From Pseudoxanthomonas mexicana (GTDB lineage: Bacteria; Pseudomonadota; Gammaproteobacteria; Xanthomonadales; Xanthomonadaceae): a stretch of 64,000 bases of DNA. A program made the position numbers and the translations under genes. The stretch is taken from contig NZ_LSIF01000036.1 in assembly GCF_001556105.1 (NCBI RefSeq), forward strand, positions 22,778-86,777, given 5' to 3'. Below are positions 9,473-18,121 of this stretch, one piece after another (the first letter of the stretch is position 1; the number at the start of each line of letters is the position of its first letter). Below the pieces are notes generated by a model. It was given only the letters and a program-made list of their open reading frames with translations, ran no database searches and had not been told where the DNA came from.

Positions 9473-10261
9473 ATGCCGTCCCTGCTCCAGCGCCTGATCA
9501 CCCGCACGCCGCGCAGCGTGGAGCGCGATACGGTAACGGTGACGCTGGAGGATGGCCGCGTGCTGGACGTCCAGCGTGTCCGCGACCCTCGCGCCAAGCG
9601 GCTGAAGCTCAGCATCGACGAGCGTGGCGCGCGCCTGACGCTGCCGTGGCGCGCCAGCCTGGTGTCGGGCGACCGCTTCCTGCAGCAGCACCGCGGCTGG
9701 CTGGCCGAGCAACTCGCCCGCTACATGCCGCACGACGACCTGCCCGCTTTCGTCCCCGGCGTCACACCGCACCTGCCGCTGCGCGGCGAGGACGTTCCGC
9801 TGCACTGGCACGAGGGCCGCTTCGCCCGCATCGAGCGGCTGGAGGATGGCGTCCACGTGCGCCTGCCTGCGCGCGTCAGCGATGCCACGCTGCGGCGGAC
9901 GCTGCGCGCGTTCTACGAGGCCGAAGCCCGTGCCGACATCGGGCGATGGCTACCGGCCTACCTTGCCGGACTGCCGCGTGCGCCGCGCCAGATCCGCTTG
10001 AAGGTGATGTCCTCGCAATGGGGCTCGCTGGCCCCCGACGGCACGCTGACACTGGATCTGGCGCTGGTGCTGGGCCGTCCCTCGGCGTTCGAGTACGTCC
10101 TGGTCCATGAGCTCTGCCACCTGCTGCAGGCCAACCATTCGCCTGCGTTCTGGGCGGAAGTCGAGACCCGCTTCCCCGCGTGGCGCGATGAACGGCAATG
10201 GTTCCACGCCCACGGGCGTCCGCTGAAGGCCCGGTTGCACCGGCTGTTGCAGGCGCGCTGA
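9473..10261 (+). CDS. YgjP/SprT-type zinc metallopeptidase (DUF45)
   Basis: 262 residues. The zinc-binding HELCH motif is at 212-216, followed by NHSPAFWAEVETRFPAWR, which provides the third ligand region of the YgjP/WLM group. The N-terminal RDPRAKRLKLSIDERG strand pattern matches DUF45. No signal peptide is visible, so it is cytoplasmic. The physiological substrate of this family is unknown. It starts 42 bp after rdgC and may share its transcript. Confidence 0.85.
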   Translation: MPSLLQRLITRTPRSVERDTVTVTLEDGRVLDVQRVRDPRAKRLKLSIDERGARLTLPWRASLVSGDRFLQQHRGWLAEQLARYMPHDDLPAFVPGVTPHLPLRGEDVPLHWHEGRFARIERLEDGVHVRLPARVSDATLRRTLRAFYEAEARADIGRWLPAYLAGLPRAPRQIRLKVMSSQWGSLAPDGTLTLDLALVLGRPSAFEYVLVHELCHLLQANHSPAFWAEVETRFPAWRDERQWFHAHGRPLKARLHRLLQAR

Positions 10262-10341
10262 GGCCCTTGTCGAGCAACGTGATTCATCTCATGTCCTGAA
10301 TGAGACGTTCGTCACGATTTTGAAGGTAAGCCAGTACTTTC

Positions 10342-10364
10342 GGTCCCGCAGGGAATGCGGGACC
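10342..10364 (+). other. 9-bp perfect hairpin in a leader region
   Basis: GGTCCCGCA and TGCGGGACC pair perfectly around a five-base loop. There is no T-tract, so it is not a standard terminator. It precedes the next gene by about 120 bp and could be part of its leader. Nothing else is obvious in this intergenic stretch. Confidence 0.3.
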
Positions 10365-10482
10365 GCTACCCGGCCCCTCCTTCCTATCGATGCCGCCCAT
10401 GGACCGTCGCCCCATTCTCCCTCCGTTGTCTTCCCCGCCTCCCGTCGCGGACCGTCCTCGCGAATCGGGAAAAGTGGAGTCG

Positions 10483-11019
10483 ATGCGCGGGTTCTCGCTG
10501 TACGCGATTCCACCCTCGGAGACGGCCGCCAGTCTCCAGGCCCGACGCGCCGTGATGAGTCGCAAGAGCCTGTCGGTGGAAGAAGCCTCCGCACGTGCTC
10601 GTGAACGACGCCACGCCGCCAGCAAGATCCAGCGGTTCGATCGCATTGGCGCACTGCTCGTCGTGTTGCTGGTGACTGCGGCGGCCGTCGCGTGGCTCGG
10701 CAGCGCGCAAGGGTCGATTCCCACCCTGTTGGCGGGTTACGGCCTGCTGGGCCTCGCGATCGCGGCGCTCGTGGCGCGCCTGACGCGCACGCCCGAGGCG
10801 GGACGGCTGCCGCTGGAGCGCTATTACCTGCCCGACGAACAACTGGCAAGCGCGGACGACATCACGCTGCTGCGCCGCCTGGCGCAGGAAGACCGCGAAC
10901 TGGATGCGGTCACTACCGCGTGGTGGCGGAGCAGCGCACCGATCCGCAAGGGCGACGTGGCGCTGGCCGTGGAATTCCATGCCGCCAAGCACGGCGGCTC
11001 AGCGCGTCAGAAAGCCTGA
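10483..11019 (+). CDS. uncharacterised small inner-membrane protein
   Basis: 178 residues from the ATG of MRGFSLYAIPPSE, which has a GGAG just upstream. In-frame ATGs at 10390, 10399 and 10555 are alternatives; the extra N-terminus from 10390 is Pro-rich and not convincing. Two hydrophobic segments, around IGALLVVLLVTAAAVAWL and LLAGYGLLGLAIAALVA, form a probable helical hairpin between a basic N-terminal and an acidic C-terminal cytoplasmic part. No family is recognised. Its 3' end overlaps the convergent hydrolase gene by 21 bp. Confidence 0.6.
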   Translation: MRGFSLYAIPPSETAASLQARRAVMSRKSLSVEEASARARERRHAASKIQRFDRIGALLVVLLVTAAAVAWLGSAQGSIPTLLAGYGLLGLAIAALVARLTRTPEAGRLPLERYYLPDEQLASADDITLLRRLAQEDRELDAVTTAWWRSSAPIRKGDVALAVEFHAAKHGGSARQKA

Positions 11020-11844
11020 TATCAGCGCGGCGACGCGCGCAGGATCTTCCATGTGCAGGTGATGCGTGCCGGCCATGACATGCAAGCGGCCATCCGGCAG
11101 CAGCGACGCGCGATGCGAGCGCAAGGGCTCGGGAAAATACGGTTGCGGCGGGTCCGCATAGACCACCATCGTCGGGCAGGCGATGCCGGCCACCAGCGCC
11201 GCCAACTGCGCTTCATCCAGCCGCTGCGGCGTGGGAAGCGTCAGGCGCGGGTCGCTGCTCCAGACGAATCCGCCCTCCACCGGCCGTACACCACGCTCGA
11301 CGAGCAGTCGTGCTGCCGGCTCGCTCAGCTGGTTGGCGAGCATGCGCGCCCGGATCGGTGCCGCGAGATCGGCGAACACCCGCAATTGCTTACCCGGCAA
11401 CGCACGTGCGGCCGCGATCGACTCGCGCCAGCGGTCGGCGGTGCGTTCCACCGTCTCCGCAAGGCCACCCAGCGCCTCGATCACGACCAGTCGCTGCACG
11501 CGTTCCGGCACCGCGGCCGCCATCAGGCTGGCGATGCCGGCACCCATCGAATGACCGAGCAGCGAAAACGTCTCCCATCCCAGCGCATCGGCGATGTCGA
11601 GCACCGCGTTGACCGCGACGCCACTGGTGTATTCGGCCCCCGGCGCGAGATGCGCGCTGCGTCCATGGCCCGGAAGGTCGGGCGCCACCAACTGCACGCC
11701 GGGCAGATGGTCCGCCAACGGGACAAAGCTGGCGGCGTTGTCCAGCCAGCCATGCAGTGCGAGCACGCGCGGACCTTCGTCGCCGGTCCGCAGGCCAGTG
11801 ATCCGCCCCAACGGAATGTCGACCGCGAAGTCGCGCAGCGTCAT
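10999..11844 (-). CDS. alpha/beta-fold hydrolase
   Basis: 281 residues. The oxyanion [10 protein letters not shown] block, the DLPGHGRS strand-loop and the nucleophile elbow GHSMGAG (Ser99) are classic for alpha/beta hydrolases, and the C-terminal [10 protein letters not shown] supplies the catalytic His. The substrate cannot be inferred; the closest types are esterases and epoxide-hydrolase-like enzymes. Its ATG overlaps the hemH stop in an ATGA arrangement, so it is translated from the hemH transcript. Confidence 0.85.
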   Translation of the reverse strand: MTLRDFAVDIPLGRITGLRTGDEGPRVLALHGWLDNAASFVPLADHLPGVQLVAPDLPGHGRSAHLAPGAEYTSGVAVNAVLDIADALGWETFSLLGHSMGAGIASLMAAAVPERVQRLVVIEALGGLAETVERTADRWRESIAAARALPGKQLRVFADLAAPIRARMLANQLSEPAARLLVERGVRPVEGGFVWSSDPRLTLPTPQRLDEAQLAALVAGIACPTMVVYADPPQPYFPEPLRSHRASLLPDGRLHVMAGTHHLHMEDPARVAALISGFLTR

Positions 11845-12809
11845 GTCCCCGCACCGGCAACACGCTGCGCCAGCGATGCCAATGCGTCGGCGTGCAGGGC
11901 ACCGTCATTGAGGCAGGGCACGTAGCGAAGCTCACCACCTCCCGCTTCATGGAACAACTCTGCGTTCTGCATGGCGATCTCTTCCAGCGTCTCGAGGCAG
12001 TCCACCGCGAAACCGGGACAGACCACGTCGACGCGTTGCACACCACGCGCCGCCAGTGACTGCAGCGTGCGGTCGGTGGCAGGCTCCAGCCAGCGCTCCT
12101 TGCCGAACCGGGACTGGTAGGTCAGCGTCCATTCGTCATCGCGCAAGCCCAGCGCCTGCACGATCGCGCGCGTGCTGGCCTCGCAGCGCTGCGGGTACGG
12201 ATCGCCGTTGCGCGCCACACGCTGCGGCAGGCCATGGTAGGAAAACAGCAGGTGGTCGCCGGCGCCGTGACGCTCGCGCCATTGCCGGATCGAGGTCGCC
12301 ACGGCCGCCACCCAGCCGGGATCGACCGAATAGTCCTCGATGAACTGCACATCGAGCCCCATCGCCTCGCGCGCGACCACATCGCGTACCGATTCCGTCG
12401 TGGTCGTGGAGTACTGCGGGTACAGCGACAACACCACGACGCGACGGATGCCGTCGGCGCGCAGCGCGCGCAGGCGCTCGGCCAGGGCCGGCCGGCCGTA
12501 GCGCATCGCATCCTGTACGCGCCAGTCCGGCAACGCTGCCTGCACGGCCTCGGCGAGCCGGCGGGTGTACACCGCCAACGGCGAGCCTTCCGGCATCCAG
12601 ATGCTGGCGTACTTTTCTGCCGCCTTCGGTCCGCGAAGCGGCAGGATCACGCCCCGCAGCAGCGGTTGCCACAGCAGCCAGGGAATCTGCACCACGCGGC
12701 GGTCGCTGAGGAACTCGGCAAGGTAGCGGCGCACCGCCGGTGCGGTGGGCGCCTCGGGCGTGCCAAGGTTGACGAGGAGCAGCGCAGTAGCGGGCGTGGT
12801 GGCTGGCAT
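11841..12809 (-). CDS. hemH: ferrochelatase
   Basis: 322 residues. It inserts ferrous iron into protoporphyrin IX, the last step of protoheme synthesis. The N-terminal [12 protein letters not shown], the middle [11 protein letters not shown], the catalytic-His motif FSYHGLPQR and the CLETLEEI block near the C-terminus are diagnostic. The length matches bacterial enzymes. It forms a two-gene unit with the hydrolase that overlaps its stop codon. Confidence 0.95.
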   Translation of the reverse strand: MPATTPATALLLVNLGTPEAPTAPAVRRYLAEFLSDRRVVQIPWLLWQPLLRGVILPLRGPKAAEKYASIWMPEGSPLAVYTRRLAEAVQAALPDWRVQDAMRYGRPALAERLRALRADGIRRVVVLSLYPQYSTTTTESVRDVVAREAMGLDVQFIEDYSVDPGWVAAVATSIRQWRERHGAGDHLLFSYHGLPQRVARNGDPYPQRCEASTRAIVQALGLRDDEWTLTYQSRFGKERWLEPATDRTLQSLAARGVQRVDVVCPGFAVDCLETLEEIAMQNAELFHEAGGGELRYVPCLNDGALHADALASLAQRVAGAGT

Positions 12810-12965
12810 CCGCGTATTGTGTCAGAGCGTTGCGGCCACGCCGATGCCGTGCGACGTTCCGACGCCGCGGATGCAGGCCGGCCATTGTCAGCACTGATTC
12901 ATCCGCCCCCGCCTACTTTCAGCCAGCTGCAGCCTCCTGCTGCGAAATCCCCTGATGGAGCCGCC

Positions 12966-13820
12966 ATGAACCGCACCTCCCGCCGCCTGCTGCCGCCCAC
13001 CGCCCTCGCGCTGGCCGCCGCCCTGTTCGCCGGCCAGGCCATCGCGGGTCCCAAGGAGGACGAGCGCGCGACCAACGCCGTGCGTGTCCTCAACGAGATC
13101 CAGCGCATCCCCGAGAACGGCATTCCCGACAAGCTGCTCGACGAAGGCAAGGCGATCATCGTCATCCCCGACACGCTGAAGGCAGGCCTGGTCATCGGCG
13201 GCCGTCGCGGCCACGGCCTGATGTCGGTGAAGAGTGCCGACGGCAGCTGGTCGCAACCGGTCTTCATCAAGCTCACCGGCGGCAGCATCGGTTTCCAGGC
13301 CGGCGTGCAGTCGTCGGACGTGGTGCTGGTGTTCCGCAACGACCGTTCGCTCGACTCCATCGTCAACGGCAAGTTCACCCTCGGCGCCGATGCCGGCGTC
13401 GCCGCCGGCCCGGTCGGCCGGAACGCGAGCGCGTCCACCGACGGCCAGCTGAAGGCGGAGATCTGGTCGTGGTCGCGTGCACGCGGCCTGTTCGCCGGCG
13501 TGGCGCTCGACGGCGCCGTGCTGCAGATCGATGACGACGCCAACACCGCGGTCTACGGCAGCGCGGCCACGCCGCGTGCCATCTTCGAGAGCCGCGTGGG
13601 CCAGCCGTCGAATGCCGTGGTCGGCTTCCGCGACGAGCTGGAAGAAGTCACCGAACTCGCCCGCGGCAATCGCGGCACGACGGGCCCGGCAGCTACCGCC
13701 GCCCGTGCGCCGGCCCCGGCGGTCGCGCCGGTCGTCGTCGAGGCGCCTGCCCAGACACAGGGATTCGAGCCCGTGCAGGACGGCGAAGTGCGCACCGAGC
13801 CGCTGGATGGCTCCCCGTAA
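12966..13820 (+). CDS. secreted SYLF-domain (Ysc84-type) lipid-binding protein
   Basis: 284 residues. A Sec signal peptide ends near AGQAIAG. The SYLF domain follows with DEGKAIIVIPDTLKAGLVIG, GRRGHGLMSVK, GGSIGFQAGVQSSDVVLVF and TLGADAGVAAGPVGR, a domain that binds phosphoinositides in eukaryotes and is of uncertain role in bacteria. The last 60 residues are Ala/Pro-rich linker. The protein is probably periplasmic. Upstream 156 bp separate it from the divergent hemH. Confidence 0.87.
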   Translation: MNRTSRRLLPPTALALAAALFAGQAIAGPKEDERATNAVRVLNEIQRIPENGIPDKLLDEGKAIIVIPDTLKAGLVIGGRRGHGLMSVKSADGSWSQPVFIKLTGGSIGFQAGVQSSDVVLVFRNDRSLDSIVNGKFTLGADAGVAAGPVGRNASASTDGQLKAEIWSWSRARGLFAGVALDGAVLQIDDDANTAVYGSAATPRAIFESRVGQPSNAVVGFRDELEEVTELARGNRGTTGPAATAARAPAPAVAPVVVEAPAQTQGFEPVQDGEVRTEPLDGSP

Positions 13821-13901
13821 CGGAAGTAATGGGCGGTGGATCGCCATCCCGGCGGTCCGCCTGCGCTATCCTGAGCGCCCCAACTTTCCTGCGAGCACAC
13901 C

Positions 13902-14123
13902 ATGGGCGGTTTGAGCATCTGGCATTGGATCATCGTGCTGGTGGTCGTGTTGCTCGTCTTCGGCACCAAGCGCCTGCGCAACGCGGGTCAGGACCTGGGC
14001 GAAGCGGTCAAGGGTTTCAAGAAGGGCATGAAGGACGACGACAAGCCGGCTGGCCAGTTGAACGACCAGTCGCGCACCGATGAGTCCAGCGCCGCCAAAG
14101 AGCGCGACCGCGACGCCAACTGA
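13902..14123 (+). CDS. tatA: Sec-independent translocase subunit TatA
   Basis: 73 residues. A single N-terminal membrane helix ([16 protein letters not shown]) is followed by the [20 protein letters not shown] amphipathic helix and a charged tail, the TatA/E layout. TatA oligomers form the pore that passes folded twin-arginine substrates across the inner membrane. First gene of tatABC, 24 bp before tatB. Confidence 0.96.
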   Translation: MGGLSIWHWIIVLVVVLLVFGTKRLRNAGQDLGEAVKGFKKGMKDDDKPAGQLNDQSRTDESSAAKERDRDAN

Positions 14124-14147
14124 TCCGGCGGGACGCCCGCCGCGACC

Positions 14148-14621
14148 ATGTTCGATATCGGTTTCAGTGAACTGCTGGTCATCGCGGTCGTCGCGCTGAT
14201 CGTGCTGGGTCCCGAACGCCTGCCCAAGGCGGCGCGCTTCGCCGGCCTGTGGGTACGCCGTGCGCGGGCACAGTGGTACTCGGTCAAGGACGAGCTGGAG
14301 CGCGAGCTCGCCTCCGAGGAACTGAAGCGCAACCTCAAGGACGCCCAAGACGCCTTGCGTGATACCGAACAGCGCATCCGCGACAGCACGCGGGAAACCG
14401 AACAGCAGTTCGAAGACGTCCGCCAGGCCGCGCGGGATGACGCCAAGGCACTGCGCGACGACGTCGAATCCGCGATCACGCCCCCGGCGCTGGCGAAGCC
14501 GTCGGCAGCCATCGCGGAGCCGGCGCCCGAGCCGACCCTTGCGCCCGTAGAGGACGCCCCGGTCGATGCACCGGAAGCTGGCACCACCGCCGACCTGTTC
14601 CCGCCGAAGGAGACGCGATGA
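14148..14621 (+). CDS. tatB: Sec-independent translocase subunit TatB
   Basis: 157 residues. The N-terminus MFDIGFSELLVIAVVALIVL followed by GPERLP is the TatB signature, and a long charged amphipathic region and a Pro/Ala-rich tail follow. TatB with TatC binds twin-arginine signal peptides. The end of the gene overlaps tatC by four bases (ATGA), which implies translational coupling. Confidence 0.96.
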   Translation: MFDIGFSELLVIAVVALIVLGPERLPKAARFAGLWVRRARAQWYSVKDELERELASEELKRNLKDAQDALRDTEQRIRDSTRETEQQFEDVRQAARDDAKALRDDVESAITPPALAKPSAAIAEPAPEPTLAPVEDAPVDAPEAGTTADLFPPKETR

Positions 14622-15373
14622 ACCGCGAGTCCTCGGGTCAGGAGGCCGAAAGCAGCCTGATGGAACACCTGCTGGAGCTTCGCACGCGACTGATGCGCGG
14701 ACTCGCGGGCACCGGCCTCATCCTGCTCGCGCTGCTGCCGTTCGTACGCCAGCTCTATGACCGCCTCGCCCAGCCGCTGATTTCCCAGCTGCCCGCCGGG
14801 CAGGCCACGCAGATGATCGCCAGCGACCCGACCTCCGGCTTCTTCGCGCCGATCAAGCTGGCGTTCTTCCTCGCCCTGTTCCTGTCTTCGCCGTGGCTGC
14901 TGTTCCAGGCGTGGAGTTTCGTCGCGCCCGGCCTGTACAGGCACGAGAAGCGGCTGGCGATGCCGTTGCTGGTGTCGGCCATCGTGCTGTTCTACGCGGG
15001 CTGCGCGTTCGCCTACTTCCTGGTGCTGCCCAGCGTGTTCCATGCGCTGACGGTGTTCACACCGGACATCGTGACGCTGGCGCCGGACCCGGCGAAGTAC
15101 CTGGACTTCGTGATGGTGATCTTCCTGGCCTTCGGTGTCAGCTTCGAGCTGCCGGTGGCGCTGGTGATCATGGTGCTGCTGGGCTGGGTCACGCCGCAGC
15201 AGCTGCGCGAGGGCCGCGGCTACGCCATCGTCGGCGTGTTCGTCATCGCCGCGCTGATCACGCCACCGGATGTGGTGTCGCAGCTGATGCTCGCGATTCC
15301 GATGTGCCTCTTGTATGAGGTCGGCATCATCGCGGCGGGCTGGCTGAAGCCGAAGGAACAGCCCGCTTCGTAG
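14618..15373 (+). CDS. tatC: Sec-independent translocase subunit TatC
   Basis: 251 residues with six predicted membrane segments. The MEHLLELRTRLMR cytoplasmic motif, PTSGFFAPIKLAFF and the FGVSFELPVALVIM helix are conserved TatC landmarks. TatC is the receptor for twin-arginine signal peptides. The stop codon is followed at once by a perfect GGTGGGC/GCCCACC hairpin. Confidence 0.96.
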   Translation: MNRESSGQEAESSLMEHLLELRTRLMRGLAGTGLILLALLPFVRQLYDRLAQPLISQLPAGQATQMIASDPTSGFFAPIKLAFFLALFLSSPWLLFQAWSFVAPGLYRHEKRLAMPLLVSAIVLFYAGCAFAYFLVLPSVFHALTVFTPDIVTLAPDPAKYLDFVMVIFLAFGVSFELPVALVIMVLLGWVTPQQLREGRGYAIVGVFVIAALITPPDVVSQLMLAIPMCLLYEVGIIAAGWLKPKEQPAS

Positions 15374-15391
15374 GGTGGGCCTCGGCCCACC
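15374..15391. repeat. short intergenic palindrome between convergent genes
   Basis: GGTGGGC, loop CTCG, GCCCACC forms a perfect 7-bp stem directly after the tatC stop and before the convergent membrane-protein gene. Such units are common between genes in xanthomonad genomes and may act as transcript-end structures. There is no T-tract. Confidence 0.45.
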
Positions 15392-15403
15392 GATCTTCGA
15401 GGC

Positions 15404-16285
15404 TCAGACCTCGATCCGCGTCGACGCGCCCGGCCCAGCCGCCGTATCCGTACCGGCACCGAGCATCTGCTGCCATGCCGCGTAGGCCGCGCCGGCCAGT
15501 ACCGGCATCACGACCGCCATCAGGGTGAACTGCCAGAGCCCCATCGCGATGGTGCCGCCGACGGCCAGCGCCAGGATCGAGGCCACCAGCAGCGAGCCCA
15601 TGCCGACGGCGAAGATGGCGATGCCGGCCAGCAGGTAGAACACCAGCATCGCGGTCCAGTTCTGCACGCAGGCGCGCAGGCTGTTGCGCATGGCGTCCAT
15701 GACGTGCGCGCCGGAGAACAGGATCTGCGGCGATGCGATGAACGTCATCCACTTCACCGCCACGAAGACGACGGTCACCAGCAACAACCACAGCAGCAGG
15801 CGACCGGCCGGCAAGCCTTCCACTAACGAAGGATCCGGCTGGCCACCGGCGGCCGCGATGGTCTGCATCTTCTGGTAAACGTCGGCCAGGTGCTGCAGCT
15901 GTTCGGTGCCCACCATCACGAACAGCAGCGCCCCCATGACCAGCGCCGCCAGCAGTTGCGGCAGCAGCGTAGCCAGCAATGCGGGCGCATGGCCGTCACG
16001 GACGGGCTGCAGCAGGTTCGACGGTTGTGCCGTGCGCCCCTCGTCCACTTCGCGCACGGCCCAGAGCATGCCCGCGAAGAACAGCGGCCCCGCCAGCACC
16101 AGCAGGAACTGCATGGCCAGCGTCATCGCCGGCACTGTCACCGCCACCAGCGCCACAACCATCGACAACAGACCCCAGAGTACCGCCAGCGTCGCGAGCG
16201 GCACGGGCGCGCGCTTCAGCAGGGCGAAGCCCGCCAGCAGCCATTCTGCGCCCGCACTGGCCGGCACCTTGTTGATCGTCGACAT
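15404..16285 (-). CDS. BPSS1780-type integral membrane protein
   Basis: 293 residues with about six hydrophobic segments arranged in pairs. The opening VPASAGAEWLLAGFALLKRAP and the AGPLFFAGMLWAVREVDEGR segment followed by a loop are typical of proteins annotated as BPSS1780-family membrane proteins, whose function is unknown. The C-terminus is a short polar tail. It converges on tatC. Confidence 0.75.
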   Translation of the reverse strand: MSTINKVPASAGAEWLLAGFALLKRAPVPLATLAVLWGLLSMVVALVAVTVPAMTLAMQFLLVLAGPLFFAGMLWAVREVDEGRTAQPSNLLQPVRDGHAPALLATLLPQLLAALVMGALLFVMVGTEQLQHLADVYQKMQTIAAAGGQPDPSLVEGLPAGRLLLWLLLVTVVFVAVKWMTFIASPQILFSGAHVMDAMRNSLRACVQNWTAMLVFYLLAGIAIFAVGMGSLLVASILALAVGGTIAMGLWQFTLMAVVMPVLAGAAYAAWQQMLGAGTDTAAGPGASTRIEV

Positions 16286-16318
16286 CGGGGTTCTCTGGGA
16301 GAGGTACAGCAGGAGGAC

Positions 16319-17050
16319 TCAGCGCGCGTGCAGGCCACGCGCATGGCGGACGAACCGCCGCAATAGTTTGCGGGCTTGCGGCGCCGCCGTCACGCTGCGG
16401 GCGATCGTGCCCGGGCAGCGGCCTTCGCTACGCAGGTGCTCGGCACGCGCATGCACGTAGCCGCGCATGTGGTGGGTGGCGAATTCGGGGTGGAACTGCA
16501 CGCCCCAGGCGCGGTCGCGCCAGCGGAACGCGTGACAGTCGTCCTGCTCGGAGCGCGCCAGCACGGTGGCGCCTTCCGGCGGCCGCGCCACGGTCTGCAC
16601 GTGGGTGGCGTGGGCGGTGAATTTCAGCGGCAATGCCGAGAACAGCGGATCGTCCTGCGCATGCGGGTGCAGGTCGATGTGGACGGTGCCGGATTCGCGC
16701 CCGGCCGGGTTGTAGGCGACTTCGCCACCGAGGGCATGCGCCAGCAACTGGTGGCCATAGCAGATGCCCAGCAGCGGCAGGCCTTCGTGGGCGGCATCGC
16801 GCAGCCACTCGGCGCTGCGTTCGCTCCAGTCGGCACGGTCGGTGACCATCGCAGCGGAGCCGCTGACGATGACACCGGCAAACCCTTCGCGCGAAGGCAG
16901 CGTATCGCCGCGCTCGACATTCGCCACCACGGTCTCGTCCGCTTCCAGTCCGGCGGCCACGCGGATCCAGTGCGGGAAGCCGCCATAACGCCGCATCGAA
17001 CGCACCGGCTGGCCGGTTTCGACGATGAGGAAAGGGGCGTTCACGGGCAT
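16319..17050 (-). CDS. class I glutamine amidotransferase-like protein
   Basis: 243 residues. The nucleophile elbow GICYGHQL places Cys97, and WGVQFHPEF supplies the catalytic His, both as in class I glutamine amidotransferases of the GuaA N-terminal type. It stands alone with no partner synthetase next to it, like YfeJ/PuuD-like stand-alone proteins. The start is the ATG of [13 protein letters not shown]; the longer frame upstream would run into glyQ on the other strand. It is divergent from glyQ with 91 bp between starts. Confidence 0.85.
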   Translation of the reverse strand: MPVNAPFLIVETGQPVRSMRRYGGFPHWIRVAAGLEADETVVANVERGDTLPSREGFAGVIVSGSAAMVTDRADWSERSAEWLRDAAHEGLPLLGICYGHQLLAHALGGEVAYNPAGRESGTVHIDLHPHAQDDPLFSALPLKFTAHATHVQTVARPPEGATVLARSEQDDCHAFRWRDRAWGVQFHPEFATHHMRGYVHARAEHLRSEGRCPGTIARSVTAAPQARKLLRRFVRHARGLHAR

Positions 17051-17104
17051 ATCCACGACGGCGTCAAACAGGCAAAAAGCGGCGGAAGGACAAGGGCTTG
17101 CCCG

Positions 17105-17110
17105 TATACT
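17105..17110 (+). promoter_or_regulatory. possible -10 element for glyQ
   Basis: TATACT stands 32 bases before the glyQ ATG and is one mismatch from consensus. No convincing -35 hexamer is seen at 16-18 bp, so the promoter may rely on an activator or be coincidental. Confidence 0.35.
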
Positions 17111-17141
17111 AGCCCGCTTTTCCGCAGTGCACGATGACGCG

Positions 17142-18074
17142 ATGGCCGGACAAACCATTTCACCGGTAACCACCTTCCAGGGCCTGAGCTTCCAGGCCCT
17201 GATCCAGACCCTGAACCAGTACTGGGCCGACCAGGGCTGCGTACTGATCCAGCCGCTGGACCTGGAAGTCGGCGCCGGCACCTTCCACCCCGCGACCTTC
17301 CTGCGTGCGCTGGGACCGGAACCGTGGAATGCCGCCTACGTGCAGCCGAGCCGCCGCCCCACTGACGGCCGGTACGGCGACAACCCCAACCGGCTGCAGC
17401 GTTACTACCAGTACCAGGTGGTGATGAAGCCGAACCCCGACAACCTCCAGGAGCTGTACCTGGGCTCGTTGAAGGCGCTGGGCATCGACCCGCGCGTTCA
17501 CGACCTGCGCTTCGTCGAGGACAACTGGGAATCGCCGACGCTCGGTGCCTGGGGCCTGGGCTGGGAAGTCTGGTTGAACGGCATGGAAGTCACCCAGTTC
17601 ACCTACTTCCAGCAGGCTGGCGGGCTGGAATGCCGCCCGGTGCTGGGCGAGATCACCTACGGCCTCGAGCGCCTCTGCATGTACCTGCAGAACGTCGACA
17701 ACGTCTACGACCTGGTGTGGACGGTCGGCCCGCAGGGCGTGGTGAAGTACGGCGACGTCTACCACCAGAACGAGGTGGAACAGAGCACGTACAACTTCGA
17801 GCACGCCGACGTGGAGGAACTGTTCCACCGCTTCGATGCCTGCGAGAAGGAAGCGTTGAAGCTGGTCGACGTGGGTCTGCCCCTGCCCGCCTACGAGCAG
17901 GTCTGCAAGGCCAGCCACAGCTTCAACCTGCTGGACGCGCGCCGCGCGATCTCCGTCACCGAGCGCCAGCGCTACATCCTGCGCGTGCGCAAGCTGGCGC
18001 AGGCGGTGGCTGAGGCGTACTACGCGCAGCGCGAGAAGCTGGGCTTCCCGGGCGTGAAGAAAGAAACCGCTTAA
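17142..18074 (+). CDS. glyQ: glycine--tRNA ligase alpha subunit
   Basis: 310 residues. The alpha subunit of the bacterial alpha2-beta2 glycyl-tRNA synthetase carries the class II catalytic core. [37 protein letters not shown], and [15 protein letters not shown] with NPNRLQ(R)[10 protein letters not shown] are diagnostic. The ATG at 17142 is followed by a short variable leader ([10 protein letters not shown]). The beta-subunit gene follows 41 bp later. Confidence 0.96.
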   Translation: MAGQTISPVTTFQGLSFQALIQTLNQYWADQGCVLIQPLDLEVGAGTFHPATFLRALGPEPWNAAYVQPSRRPTDGRYGDNPNRLQRYYQYQVVMKPNPDNLQELYLGSLKALGIDPRVHDLRFVEDNWESPTLGAWGLGWEVWLNGMEVTQFTYFQQAGGLECRPVLGEITYGLERLCMYLQNVDNVYDLVWTVGPQGVVKYGDVYHQNEVEQSTYNFEHADVEELFHRFDACEKEALKLVDVGLPLPAYEQVCKASHSFNLLDARRAISVTERQRYILRVRKLAQAVAEAYYAQREKLGFPGVKKETA

Positions 18075-18075
18075 A

Positions 18076-18104
18076 GCCCCTCTCCCGCAGGGAGAAGGGA
18101 ACAA
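18076..18104. repeat. short palindromic unit between glyQ and glyS
   Basis: CCCCTCTCCCGCAGGGAGAAGGG forms an imperfect hairpin of a type scattered in xanthomonad intergenic regions. A related form (TTCTCCCCGCACGCGGGG) lies just after glyS at about 20308-20330. Both lack T-tracts. Confidence 0.4.
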
Positions 18105-18121
18105 CTCAAGGTTGCATGTAC

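Noticed and set aside
10390-10482. Longer N-terminus for the small membrane protein
   Set aside because: The added residues are Pro/Arg-rich with no ribosome-binding site; the ATG at 10483 has a GGAG upstream.
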